The notes: generated from the sequence alone by a model not told the origin. A stretch of DNA of 18,060 nucleotides from DATATB01 sp036268995 (GCA_036268995.1 DATATB010000046.1:1-18060); one strand, 5' to 3'; counted from the stretch's first letter, positions 1-6,436 are shown. Translations and numbers: made by a program.

Positions 1-308
1 TCCTTTCCGATCGTGACCTGGCGATACGCGTCCTGGGCGCAGCACTTGACCCGCGCACGACAACGGTAGCTGGCGTGATGACGGCGTGGCCGGCCACGAT
101 TCAGCAGGACGCACCCATTGATGTTGCGGTTGCTGAAATGAAAGCCCGCGGATGTCGGCGTTTGCCCGTCGTCACGGACGAGGACAAGCTCGTCGGAATC
201 TTGAGCTTGGACGACATCATCGCCAATGTTGCTGACGAACTAGGCCAGATTCGCCAGGTTTGGAATTGCCATCCCAATGGCACCGGCGGGAACAAGTCGA
301 ACGACTAA
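1..308 (+). CDS. CBS-domain pair protein, 3' part only
   Basis: The frame is open from the window edge (first full codon at 3) to a TAA at 306-308, so the 5' end of the gene lies outside. About 101 residues are visible. They begin with the end of a first CBS motif (LSDRDLAIRVLG), followed by the start of the second (VAGVMTAWPATI) and its core strands (RRLPVVTDEDKLVGILSLDDII). CBS pairs usually bind adenosyl ligands (AMP, ATP, NADH) and act as energy or redox sensors; no catalytic domain is seen here. A GTG at 75 and an ATG at 78 could look like starts, but the upstream in-frame residues match the CBS family, so they are internal. A second CBS-pair gene lies at 4660-5322, so this locus carries two. 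Identification is strong; the ligand and partner are unknown. Confidence 0.9.
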   Translation, partial: LSDRDLAIRVLGAALDPRTTTVAGVMTAWPATIQQDAPIDVAVAEMKARGCRRLPVVTDEDKLVGILSLDDIIANVADELGQIRQVWNCHPNGTGGNKSND

Positions 309-892
309 GCGCCGCGCGGCCTCATTGGGAGGTGGCACGGCGTGACGGATTGATGTCGGGTGACCGCGTTAACGCCGCCGCTGAGTCGCGAACTTGTAGC
401 GCCATCCAGCCTGCGCCAACCACTTCGCACATAAGCTAAAGCTCAATTGGTCCGCCGATCGGGGCACGCTGTCAAACATCAACGTCACAGTCGGAAAATG
501 TTCCAAAAGTCCGTAAACCGAAGACGCCCGCCGGCTCCTCTCTATATCCAGAGACGGACGATTTCCTGGAGATGCAGAGGATTGAACCATGTTATGCAGG
601 ACCAAGAACATTACCGGCCGGCAGCGTGCGGTGCGGATTGTTGGCGGCGCTGTGCTGGCAGGTGCCGCGTGACTGTTGTTCCCGGGCCAAGTCGCGGGAT
701 ATGGCTTGATGGCCGCCGGCGCCATGTGCTAATGACCGGAAGCAAAGACGAGCGCATCGATGCCCGGTGTTTTCAAGGAAAAGCCGACAAACCGAACGCT
801 TTTAAACCGCCGGACCGGTAGCAGTTGAATAATCCTGCTTCGGAAGAAGGGTTTTCCACCCCGAATCTTACCCACAAATAAGACGCTCGCCC
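309..892. other. Gene-poor stretch between the CBS gene and the SpoIIAA-like gene
   Basis: No intact gene is supported. Open frames on both strands show low-complexity, Arg/Pro/Ala-rich composition typical of chance frames in GC-rich DNA. The one exception is the DUF2892-like remnant at 589-732. The flanking genes converge on this gap (CBS on plus, SpoIIAA-like on minus), so transcription termination would be expected here, but I see no convincing hairpin with a T-run. Confidence 0.5.
589..732 (+). pseudogene. DUF2892/YgaP-like inner-membrane protein remnant with in-frame TGA
   Basis: An ATG at 589 follows an AGAGG ribosome-binding site with 8-nt spacing (576-580). The frame reads MLCRTKNITGRQRAVRIVGG, then AVLAGAA, a TGA at 670-672, then LLFPGQVAGYGLMAAGAMC and TAA at 730-732. 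The layout resembles DUF2892 proteins: a short N-terminus with N-[VI]-x-x-x-[ER]-R, then R-[IV]-x-x-G and a hydrophobic helix, then a Gly/Ala-rich second helix. The frame stays coherent on both sides of the TGA, suggesting one nonsense mutation. The usual C-terminal Thr-Gly and Cys-Pro-x-Cys segment is absent, so the 3' end also seems decayed. Alternatives are a sequencing error at 670-672 or chance similarity. DUF2892 proteins often sit beside stress and redox genes, which fits this locus. Confidence 0.45.
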
Positions 893-1270
893 CTACCCGG
901 CACTTGGTTGCTCGCGCAGCCAACGGAGTGCGTCTTCCTTTTGAGAAGGCGGAAAATGCCGCAGATCCGCTTGAACAAAGTGGCTGGCGATTGCCGGCGC
1001 AACCGTGAGAAATCCGCTATCGTTCACAATTGCTATTTTCCGGATTTCGCGATGATGGTCCTTGACGAATTTCAGATGCGCGAGCAAGGCTGCGAAATTC
1101 TTCCAGCCCGGGAACGACGGGGCGTCGACCATCATCCCATGCAACTCGTTGTTGGCTTCGATGTAGGAATCGATCTCGTCTGCCAGCTCCCGAAAATCGG
1201 CAGATTCGAGAGGCGCTTCCGGGTGGACGATCAGTATCCCCTCAAGTTTCAGTAGTTTATGATTCAGCAT
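893..1270 (-). CDS. SpoIIAA-like (STAS-fold) protein, copy 1
   Basis: This 125-residue protein matches the SpoIIAA-like/DUF3478 pattern in length and layout: an N-terminal beta hairpin (LEGILIVHPEAPLESADF), a helix, the conserved PGW element near residues 54-56, a long helix with KFVKDHHREIRKIAIV, and a C-terminal block (ADLRHFPPSQKEDALRWL). The family adopts a STAS fold but usually lacks the phosphorylated Ser of true anti-anti-sigma factors. Its role is poorly known; it is often found near stress or membrane genes. The ATG at 1270 is preceded by AAGGA about 15 nt upstream, a weak, distant site. It is the last gene of the minus-strand run and lies 127 bp after a paralogue. Both copies are cytosolic, with no signal or membrane segment. 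Confidence 0.85.
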   Translation of the reverse strand: MLNHKLLKLEGILIVHPEAPLESADFRELADEIDSYIEANNELHGMMVDAPSFPGWKNFAALLAHLKFVKDHHREIRKIAIVNDSGFLTVAPAIASHFVQADLRHFPPSQKEDALRWLREQPSAG

Positions 1271-1275
1271 CGGTG

Positions 1276-1398
1276 CTATTTGTATTCCTTAATACCTTCA
1301 ATGATCAGTCGGCGCTGACTATCCGGCGCTATGAAAAGATCCGAAACAAAATCGTCTCGAAATCCCTCGGCGACGACCTCAACTTCATGGGCGATGGT
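1276..1398 (-). other. Coding-like open fragment between the SpoIIAA-like paralogues, no start codon
   Basis: Read on the minus strand, this gap is open for 41 codons and ends with TAG at 1276-1278, five bases before the next ATG at 1270. The inferred peptide includes HEVEVVAEGFRDDFVSDLF and ends IIEGIKEYK. It has a balanced, protein-like composition but no in-frame ATG, GTG or TTG start, and its upstream end runs into the stop region of the 1398-1784 gene. It may be the 3' end of an older gene, a leader peptide with an unusual start, or chance. I do not recognise a family. Confidence 0.25.
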
Positions 1399-1784
1399 TA
1401 GAGGCCCGTGGCGGTGATGGGCAGATCCCCATGAATCCATTTCCGCGCCTCTTCCGCCTGGCTTTCGTCGAAGTACCGGACCGAGGCCGTGGTAAACGGA
1501 TGGCAGAATACAGACATCCCGAGTTCCCAGGCCTTGTTCCCGATGAAGGCTAATCGCTCGATATCAGCAAAGTGCTTGAAATCGAATTTGATGTCTTCCC
1601 AGAGGGCGCCCGCCTTCCAGCCGTGGAACTCGTTCAGCTCGCAGAGAATGCGGAGTTTGCCGTGTTCTCCAATGAGCTGCGCGACGTGCGGGACAAACCG
1701 CTCGTAGTCGTGTTTCGTCAATTTGCCACTCAGCGCGATCACCAAAATCTTGCCATCCGCTTCTTCTCGCAATTCAACGGACAT
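1398..1784 (-). CDS. SpoIIAA-like (STAS-fold) protein, copy 2
   Basis: This protein has 128 residues from the ATG at 1784. A TTG two codons upstream (1790) is rejected because AGAGG sits 6 nt before the ATG, and the TTG falls inside that spacer. The protein has the family layout: VIALSGKLTKHDYERF at the N-terminus, then LCELNEFHGWKAGALWEDIKF with the conserved GW, RLAFIGNKAW, and a C-terminal SVRYFDESQAEEARKWI. It is a divergent paralogue of the 893-1270 protein; the shared GWK, F-x-x-S-Q and A-x-x-W-[IL] positions suggest an old tandem duplication. It is a typical soluble SpoIIAA-like protein. The family is sometimes linked to membrane or lipid association, but no mechanism can be read from sequence. 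It lies 91 bp after the AhpD-like gene. Confidence 0.88.
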   Translation of the reverse strand: MSVELREEADGKILVIALSGKLTKHDYERFVPHVAQLIGEHGKLRILCELNEFHGWKAGALWEDIKFDFKHFADIERLAFIGNKAWELGMSVFCHPFTTASVRYFDESQAEEARKWIHGDLPITATGL

Positions 1785-1875
1785 GTTCAACCTCTTCGAA
1801 TGTGAGAACGAACTGTTTATCTTCCGCCAATTCAGAAGCGCCCCTTGACTCCCTGGTTCGCCATCAGAAAGCCGT

Positions 1876-2229
1876 TCAAGGTCGGGCCTGACCTTCTAGG
1901 TATTCGAGTGCGGCAAGCACTTCCGGAAGATGCGTGAACGCCGGCCCGCCCTGCATCAGCACCGCCACTCCCGCTGCTTCCAAAACCTGTTCGCGCGTGG
2001 CCCCCGCCTTGATGCAGCCCTGCACGTGCAGGGTGATGCACGGGGTGCATCGGTGCGCAAGGCCCAGGGCCATGGCGATCAGCTCCTTTTCACGCACCGA
2101 CAACGCCCCTTCCTTCATGACGGCCTGGTGGAGCGTGCCGAAGGCCCCAGCCAGCGCCGGAACCTGCGTCTTGATTTTCTGCCGCTCGACCTGCCAAGCC
2201 TCGAAGAACGCGCTGACTTCGCTCACCAT
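1876..2229 (-). CDS. AhpD-like / carboxymuconolactone decarboxylase family protein
   Basis: The protein is 117 residues from the ATG at 2229, chosen over the ATG at 2235 because AGGAG (2237-2241 on plus) lies 7 nt from the former but only 1 nt from the latter. It carries the AhpD catalytic signature E-x11-C-x2-C-x3-H exactly: Glu49, Cys61, Cys64 and His68. The flanks (SVREKELIAMALGLAHRC and AGATREQVLEAAGVAV) are typical of the CMD alpha-helical fold, which assembles as oligomers. With the CxxC pair intact, a thiol-disulfide or peroxide-reducing role is more likely than carboxymuconolactone decarboxylation. The substrate and electron donor are not identifiable. Its position between the YbaK-like and SpoIIAA-like genes, in the same orientation, fits a redox-stress function in the cytosol. 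Confidence 0.92.
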   Translation of the reverse strand: MVSEVSAFFEAWQVERQKIKTQVPALAGAFGTLHQAVMKEGALSVREKELIAMALGLAHRCTPCITLHVQGCIKAGATREQVLEAAGVAVLMQGGPAFTHLPEVLAALEYLEGQARP

Positions 2230-2331
2230 GTTCATGCTCCTATTTTGAATCTGCCCGTGTAAGCTGTGGCACCGAAGGTTACGACTTGTGCCGTAGTGTT
2301 TTTCAATTGCGACAGGAAGATTGGCAACCCC

Positions 2332-3087
2332 CTAGCTTTGCACCACTTCCATCAGAGTTGCCGGTTTGTCCGTGGCACCTTTGGCATTCAGCCGGGTCTG
2401 GAGTTCGCTGATCTCGGACACGCACAAGGGAATGCGGCTCTGGAACGGCAAAGTCCGCGTGTGCTGCTCGACATGGGCACTCAACCGTTCGATCTCCTTG
2501 GCTTGCAGATGCAACACATCGAGCAAGTCGACGAGGAGCCGTGCGAGGTCACGAGGAGTCGCACATACCCGCTCGGCCGGGGCCCTGGCGTGGGCGCATT
2601 GGCAGGCATGCTCCGAGTCGGCATCAGCCGCCAGGTGCACCATTTGGGGCCGGGCGACGCGCAACCAGTCCTCATAACCGATTCGGATCAAGTCGTGGTG
2701 CGTACCTCCGTTAAAGAGGACGTCACCTTCGACTTTCATTGACGGATCAGCGAGCAATGGCGCGCAGTTCCAATGGCGCAGCGCTGGCACAGCCCCTCCT
2801 TCGCAATCGGGAAACTTCTGTTTGATTTCGGCCTCGCTTGCCAGCCGCACCGTTTCGGCTTTGAGCTGTTCGGGCAATTGCTCCAGGCAGATGTGCCGCG
2901 TGGCAGGCAATACAGCCACCATGGGCCGATTGTCCACCATCAGGACTACCGTCTTTGCCATGCGGTGCTTGCTGATATGTTGGTCTTGAGCGGCTTCCTG
3001 GGCCGTAGAGGCTGGGCGATGTTGCAAATGCTCGTACTTGATGCCTTGGGAGTTCAAGTGGTTCTGGACCCAGATAATCGCTTTCAT
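2332..3087 (-). CDS. YbaK/ProX-type aminoacyl-tRNA deacylase-like protein with C-terminal extension
   Basis: The protein is 251 residues. Residues 1-150 match the YbaK/aminoacyl-tRNA-editing domain: AKTVVLMVDNRP with the conserved Lys45, then RLASEAEIKQKFPDCEGGAV with the Gly-rich loop, and FNGGTHHDLIRI with the GTH motif near 128-130. Family members hydrolyse mischarged tRNAs such as Cys-tRNA(Pro) or Ala-tRNA(Pro). Typical stand-alone proteins end near 150-160 residues; here about 95 more follow. That tail has a Cys/His-bearing linker (HACQCAHARAPAERVC), a probable amphipathic helix or coiled coil (LARLLVDLLDVLHLQAKEIE) and a second helix near 224-235. The tail's role is unknown. The ATG at 3087 has a GGAAG site about 7-8 nt upstream. 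It is co-oriented with the stress genes on either side. Confidence 0.88.
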   Translation of the reverse strand: MKAIIWVQNHLNSQGIKYEHLQHRPASTAQEAAQDQHISKHRMAKTVVLMVDNRPMVAVLPATRHICLEQLPEQLKAETVRLASEAEIKQKFPDCEGGAVPALRHWNCAPLLADPSMKVEGDVLFNGGTHHDLIRIGYEDWLRVARPQMVHLAADADSEHACQCAHARAPAERVCATPRDLARLLVDLLDVLHLQAKEIERLSAHVEQHTRTLPFQSRIPLCVSEISELQTRLNAKGATDKPATLMEVVQS

Positions 3088-3190
3088 TGTGATGCTTCCG
3101 CCGCTTAATCGGCCGCATAAGCGACCAGCGGCGCTCCTATTAAATGCCTGAACTGAAAGTGGTCTTGTCGACGCTTGCCTGCCACCAGGC

Positions 3191-3373
3191 TCACGAGATG
3201 CAATAAAATACGGTCGCTAGGATGAGCAGCATGCCCAGGCCGATGATCGAAATCAGAATCATCGAAACGGCCCAGCCGGCCAGCAGGTCCTCATTGTGCA
3301 GGTCCCGGTCCGCCCGCATTTCTGAAGCTGTTTTCGAATGAGCTTCTGCTCCGCCAAGATTAATTGTTGCCAT
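3191..3373 (-). CDS. Small single-pass membrane protein, unknown function
   Basis: This 60-residue peptide has a hydrophilic, charged N-terminal half (residues 1-32, including SEMRADRDLHNEDLLAG) and one strongly hydrophobic helix at about residues 34-58 (AVSMILISIIGLGMLLILAT), ending close to the C-terminus. There is no cleavable signal, so a tail-anchored inner-membrane protein is the simplest reading. The ATG at 3373 is preceded by AAAGGG at 7-nt spacing. The gene starts only 18 bp after the universal stress protein gene ends, so the two are very probably co-transcribed. I do not recognise a family. The real gene status rests on the ribosome-binding site, the tight spacing and the clear membrane helix. 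Confidence 0.7.
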   Translation of the reverse strand: MATINLGGAEAHSKTASEMRADRDLHNEDLLAGWAVSMILISIIGLGMLLILATVFYCIS

Positions 3374-3391
3374 GATCTGGCCCTTTCGTTG

Positions 3392-3904
3392 CTATACCCG
3401 AGAAATACAATCGCAACCAGAAACGAGCGTCTCAGTCATCGCCCCTGTTCCGACGTGGCCCACTTCCGCGCCAGCGAGCAGCGGGGGCTTGAGTGTAAGG
3501 ACAGGGCAGGTGGCGCGACGCATGACGGCGTCCGCGACGCTGCCCATGAGCAACAGGGGAAGACCGGTGCGGCCATGAGTCGCCATTACGATCAAGCCGA
3601 CATGCTCTGCATTGGCCAGGTCAACGATTGCATCGGCCGGGTTGCCATCAAGCATTCGATAACGGATGCACGACACAGGGACATTCGGTCGAATCGCCTC
3701 GAGCGACTTTCTCAGCATGCCCAGCTCGGGCTTGGCGCCGGAATGATAGAAGTTGTCGCCTGTTGCGTAGACCGGTCCCGTCTCTCGCACGTGGACAAGC
3801 AGCAACTCCGCGCCGCTGTTTCGAGCCAGGACAGCGGCATATTCCAAGGCGGCACGGCTGGCCTCCGAAAAATCAGTCGGAACTAGAATGTGCTTGATGT
3901 TCAT
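3392..3904 (-). CDS. Universal stress protein (UspA family)
   Basis: The protein is 170 residues from the ATG at 3904; a longer frame starts at 3934, but AGGAG lies 8 nt before the internal ATG and MNIKHILVPTDFSEAS is the standard Usp N-terminus. The nucleotide-binding loop is MATHGRTGLPLLLMGS (Gly111, Gly121, Ser122), close to the G-x2-G-x9-G-[ST] rule of ATP-binding Usp proteins but with Ala108 for the first Gly, a common variant. Asp11 is the usual adenine-side acid. After the Usp core ends near residue 138, a roughly 30-residue tail follows with two Cys (CDC near the end). Usp proteins are induced by starvation, anoxia or oxidative stress. This gene heads the minus-strand cluster, so its promoter should lie in 3905-4659. 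Confidence 0.93.
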   Translation of the reverse strand: MNIKHILVPTDFSEASRAALEYAAVLARNSGAELLLVHVRETGPVYATGDNFYHSGAKPELGMLRKSLEAIRPNVPVSCIRYRMLDGNPADAIVDLANAEHVGLIVMATHGRTGLPLLLMGSVADAVMRRATCPVLTLKPPLLAGAEVGHVGTGAMTETLVSGCDCISRV

Positions 3905-4659
3905 GGTAAAGGCTCCTGTGTTCGAGCAAAGCACGTTGCGTGTGGCTAGCTAATGCGAATGCAAGTGAAGTGCCAAGGCCGCGAGCATCGATACCGATTG
4001 CTCAAACACGAAGAACGTGCAGCCCGCAACACGAGTACAACCCACGCAAAAGTCTCGGCCATTTGCGGGAAAATCGAGAATCCAGGCCTCTGCCCTTTCC
4101 GGACCCTGCGATGCGCCAGTCACCATCCGCAGCTGACTTGTGATGCTGTCGAAGGCAGCCTAGCTCCTGTGCGAGTTCGCACAGCCAGGGCTGTTTCGCA
4201 CACCGCACCGGCCCCGCGAAGTCGTTCATCAGTTTCTCGGCGATTTGTAATCCATTGGCGCGGGATGCTTCTGACGGGCGTCCGGTGTCTGCTGCTGACG
4301 CGATCATCGGTGTCGACCGCTCCCAACCCGCTTTCCGTCACAGACGGATACTATGGATGCCGCGGTAGTCGATCGCTGCGAACGGGTGCGAGTGCTCGTA
4401 CTCGGCAGCTCGTCATTGCCCACGCGTTTAGGCCGTCCACTGCGGCCTGCAGACTCCGCCAAGCAAGGGTCGGCATGAAATCTGCTTCAGAGCCGGAGTG
4501 GCGACGAGACACCGAATCAAAGATGATTTCGGGACTCTGAAGCAAACGCTCTCGGGGGTTGTTCGGACGAAAGGTCAATGTCGCCAGGAGTCCGGATTCG
4601 CTACTGCTAAGTTTGCCTTTGTCCAGAAAAGCCACCAGGCCCAACCGAATTGGTGCATC
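3905..4659. other. Divergent intergenic region between the Usp and CBS genes
   Basis: This 755-bp stretch separates the divergent Usp (minus) and CBS (plus) genes. Open frames exist on both strands (for example minus 4002-4307, plus 3953-4540 and minus 4351-4644), but none has a good ribosome-binding site, a recognisable domain or convincing composition, so none is called. It contains the palindrome group at 4168-4202 and presumably both promoters. No clear -35/-10 pair could be assigned. Confidence 0.55.
4168..4202. promoter_or_regulatory. Composite palindrome, candidate operator
   Basis: Three elements are packed into 35 bp. A perfect inverted repeat TGTGCGA-GT-TCGCACA occupies 4168-4183. 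A second perfect inverted repeat ACAGCC-AG-GGCTGT occupies 4181-4194 and shares three bases with the first. The octamer TTCGCACA occurs at 4176-4183 and again at 4195-4202, 19 bp apart, about two helical turns. It lies in the divergent gap, about 265 bp upstream of the Usp start and about 460 bp upstream of the CBS start. The layout suits cooperative binding by a dimeric regulator; the regulator is unknown. A structured RNA is the alternative. Confidence 0.4.
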
Positions 4660-5322
4660 ATGTCAACGACAACCAAACCTTTACTCGCCATGACAATATC
4701 GGACGTGATGAGCCGAGATGTGATCACTATCCCTGAGGAAACGTCGCTCCAGGCCGCGGCACATTTGCTTTTCCACAACCAAGTCAGCGGAGCACCCGTG
4801 GTGGATGCGGATGGCCGTTGCATCGGTGTGCTATGTGCGACCGACTTCATCCACTGGGCAGAGGACGGAGGGCACGGCGTTGCGGATATCCCGCTTCCCG
4901 CATGTCCCTACCAGGTGAAAGGGCGACTGCTGACCGGAGAGGAAGCGGTAATCTGCATACGGTCCGCGGGGAGCTGCACCTTTCAAGAGATACGGCCCAC
5001 GCTTGCTGGCGGGCACACGGCAGTCTGCTTGCTACCCAAAGGCGCGCATCCTGACTGGCAGCAAGAAATCAAGAACCTACCGGTCAGCGCGGTGCGCCAT
5101 TACATGACCGCCGACGTCGTGACGGTGGGATCGCAGACGCCATTACCAAAAGCGGCACGCACGATGATCGACGGCCATATCCACCGGCTGATCGTGGTCG
5201 ATGAGGCGCGGAGGCCGGTCGGTATCGTAACCAGCACGGACCTTTTGGCTGCCATGGCGTGCTCCGATCGAGAACCGATTGAAGATCAGAGTAGCGTGCG
5301 GACGATCACTGGCTCGATATAG
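4660..5322 (+). CDS. CBS-domain pair protein with Cys-containing central insert
   Basis: The protein is 220 residues from the ATG at 4660. A longer open frame starts at 4498, but residues before MSTTTKPLLAMTISDVMSRD do not look family-like; no strong ribosome-binding site precedes 4660, so the start is moderately sure. CBS motif 1 spans about residues 11-67 (ISDVMSRDVITIPEET to LCATDFIHWAE). CBS motif 2 spans about 143-200 (VRHYMTADVVTVGSQTPLPK to VGIVTSTDLLAAM). Between them lies an insert of about 75 residues with four Cys (82, 99, 106, 123) and an internal strand pattern; two more Cys, at 54 and 59, are in the first motif. CBS pairs bind adenosyl nucleotides as energy sensors. The insert could add a metal or redox site, which is inference. 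No enzyme or transporter domain is attached. Confidence 0.88.
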   Translation: MSTTTKPLLAMTISDVMSRDVITIPEETSLQAAAHLLFHNQVSGAPVVDADGRCIGVLCATDFIHWAEDGGHGVADIPLPACPYQVKGRLLTGEEAVICIRSAGSCTFQEIRPTLAGGHTAVCLLPKGAHPDWQQEIKNLPVSAVRHYMTADVVTVGSQTPLPKAARTMIDGHIHRLIVVDEARRPVGIVTSTDLLAAMACSDREPIEDQSSVRTITGSI

Positions 5323-5459
5323 CCAGGATGGTTTGGAAGTACGATCACCGGGCCATGGAATCCTCGTAAGGACTCCAACCCGGACACATGCAGCCGATAG
5401 CGCAACGGCAACAAGCACTTGGCGAGCAGCCACAATCCGTAACGCACGATCTCAGCCAT
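5286..5459 (-). pseudogene. N-terminal stub of a PlsC-type acyltransferase
   Basis: From the ATG at 5459 (AGGGG at 8-nt spacing upstream) the 57-residue frame begins MAEIVRYGLWLLAKCLLPLR, continues with YRLHVSGLESLRGFHGPVIV and LPNHPGYIEP, then stops at 5286-5288 after VIVRTLL. This is the start of a lysophospholipid or long-chain acyltransferase: an N-terminal hydrophobic helix, the YR-x-x-V-x-G-L-E-x-L strand, and the NHPGYIEP block corresponding to the NHx4[DE] catalytic motif. All later motifs and several hundred residues are missing. The frame runs 37 bp into the 3' end of the CBS gene on the other strand, so the breakpoint lies near the end of that gene. It is read as a truncated remnant; a functional micro-protein cannot be excluded. 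Confidence 0.6.
5309..5326. terminator. Short hairpin at the convergent gene ends
   Basis: CTGGCT-CGATAT-AGCCAG forms a perfect 6-bp stem with a 6-nt loop exactly over the CBS stop codon (5320-5322), where it converges with the acyltransferase stub. There is no T-run on either side, so a role as intrinsic terminator is only tentative. Confidence 0.25.
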
Positions 5460-5953
5460 GCACACTGCCCCTGGCAAAAACCGGACCCGTCAATCGCTGC
5501 CGCGGTAACATTCCTGAGCAAGGCTTCGGTTGCCCAAGACGAATAATGCTCCGAGCACTCTTTTGCACAGAATTGTTACCCGATAGCAATTTCGCAAGTA
5601 CCTGACGGTGTTGCCCAGCGGCCGCAGCATCTCGTGTCGACAATCGATTCGTCAAGTTGACGACCCTCGGCAAGTCCAGATCCCCGATGCCTTTGGACGA
5701 TTCCGATGCCTCATGGCGGCATCCTTTGAGCCGAGAAGCGTGCGAGGGCCACTCGTGCGACCTGCCCTACTTTGGCGCGCTGAACCAATCGCCGTTTTGG
5801 TATATTGCGGTTGCCAAAGCGCAGCCGCTCGATCCGGACCAGACCATGGACGTCAACCTCCGGAGATTCCATGAACGAACTCGAACACTTCCGCACCGAA
5901 CTGGGCAATGAGATATGATCTCGTGCCGTTCGATGTGGTGAAGGCTTCGGACG
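5460..5953. other. Gene-poor gap upstream of the globin fragment
   Basis: No conserved protein is recognisable in this 494-bp stretch. It contains a possible -10-like TATATT at 5801-5806 and a very short frame at 5871-5918 directly before the globin start. Longer frames here (plus 5657-5911, minus 5711-6148) look like chance or antisense frames. Confidence 0.45.
5871..5918 (+). CDS. Possible 15-residue leader peptide before the globin gene
   Basis: An ATG at 5871 has CGGAG with about 5-nt spacing upstream and encodes MNELEHFRTELGNEI before a TGA, 35 bp ahead of the globin start. It could be a leader, a broken gene start or chance. The evidence is only the ribosome-binding site and position. 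Confidence 0.2.
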   Translation: MNELEHFRTELGNEI

Positions 5954-6436
5954 ATGGACGCGAACCGCCTTTACACTCGCTACCAGGAGTTGCAGACCTA
6001 TTTGAGCTGGAATGCGGACGATGCCCAGCGGGTCCAGGCCGTTGCGTCGATTCTCGATCCCAATCTTCCGAATCTTATCGACGACTTTTACCTTGAGATT
6101 GAGCGGCACCCGGCCGCTCGCAAGGTCATCACGGGTGGCCAGCCACAAATCGACCGACTCAAGCAGTCCCTGATTCGCTGGCTGCGAGAACTACTCTCCG
6201 GTCCTTACGACCAAGAGTATGTGGTCCGACGATGGCGGGTCGGTTGGCGGCATGTCGAGATTGGACTCGATCAGATCTACACCAATGTTGCCTTGTCGCG
6301 GTTGCGCTTTGGTCCTGTTGGGTGCCCTTGGTTACAGAACCAGTCGCGGACGCCTTCATCCTCGACCCGCATTTTGTCAAAGACGGCCAGTACCTGTTTG
6401 TCGAGATCGGCTTCCGGCACGCGAATACGGGGATGA
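5954..6436 (+). pseudogene. Globin sensor domain, truncated after the haem-binding helix
   Basis: The first 118 residues match the globin-sensor/protoglobin family: MDANRLYTRYQELQTYLSWN, SILDPNLPNLIDDFYLEIE, and the diagnostic RWRVGWRHVEIGLDQIYTN, in which His100 is the expected proximal haem ligand. Homology ends at ALSRLR (6305-6307). The following roughly 42 residues are Ser/Arg-rich and are antisense to the recombinase gene, so they are not globin. The family normally continues through two more helices and often into a kinase, cyclase or chemotaxis output domain; all of that is missing. The ATG at 5954 has a GAAGG about 9-10 nt upstream. The upstream half is well preserved, so the break is likely recent. 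A truncated haem-binding protein is possible but probably unstable. Confidence 0.78.

Noticed and set aside
670..672. TGA as selenocysteine codon
   Set aside because: I saw no SECIS-like hairpin directly downstream, and DUF2892 proteins are not known as selenoproteins. Nonsense mutation or sequence error is simpler.
447..821. 124-codon plus frame over the DUF2892 remnant
   Set aside because: It is very rich in Arg and Cys and in a different frame from the family-like sequence at 589-732.
4247..4270. Sigma-54 promoter-like TTGGCGCGGGATGCTT
   Set aside because: The GG and GC elements are 8 bp apart instead of the required 10.
4002..4307. Minus frame with a partly helical look in the divergent gap
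   Set aside because: The middle segment looks protein-like, but the ends are low complexity, there is no start signal, and it covers the palindrome group.
3953..4540. 195-codon plus frame in the divergent gap
   Set aside because: It is rich in Arg, Ser, Thr and Cys, has no ribosome-binding site and no domain, and overlaps other equally weak frames.
5711..6148. Minus-strand open frame opposite the globin domain
   Set aside because: The plus strand carries the globin sensor motifs here, so the minus frame is a shadow.
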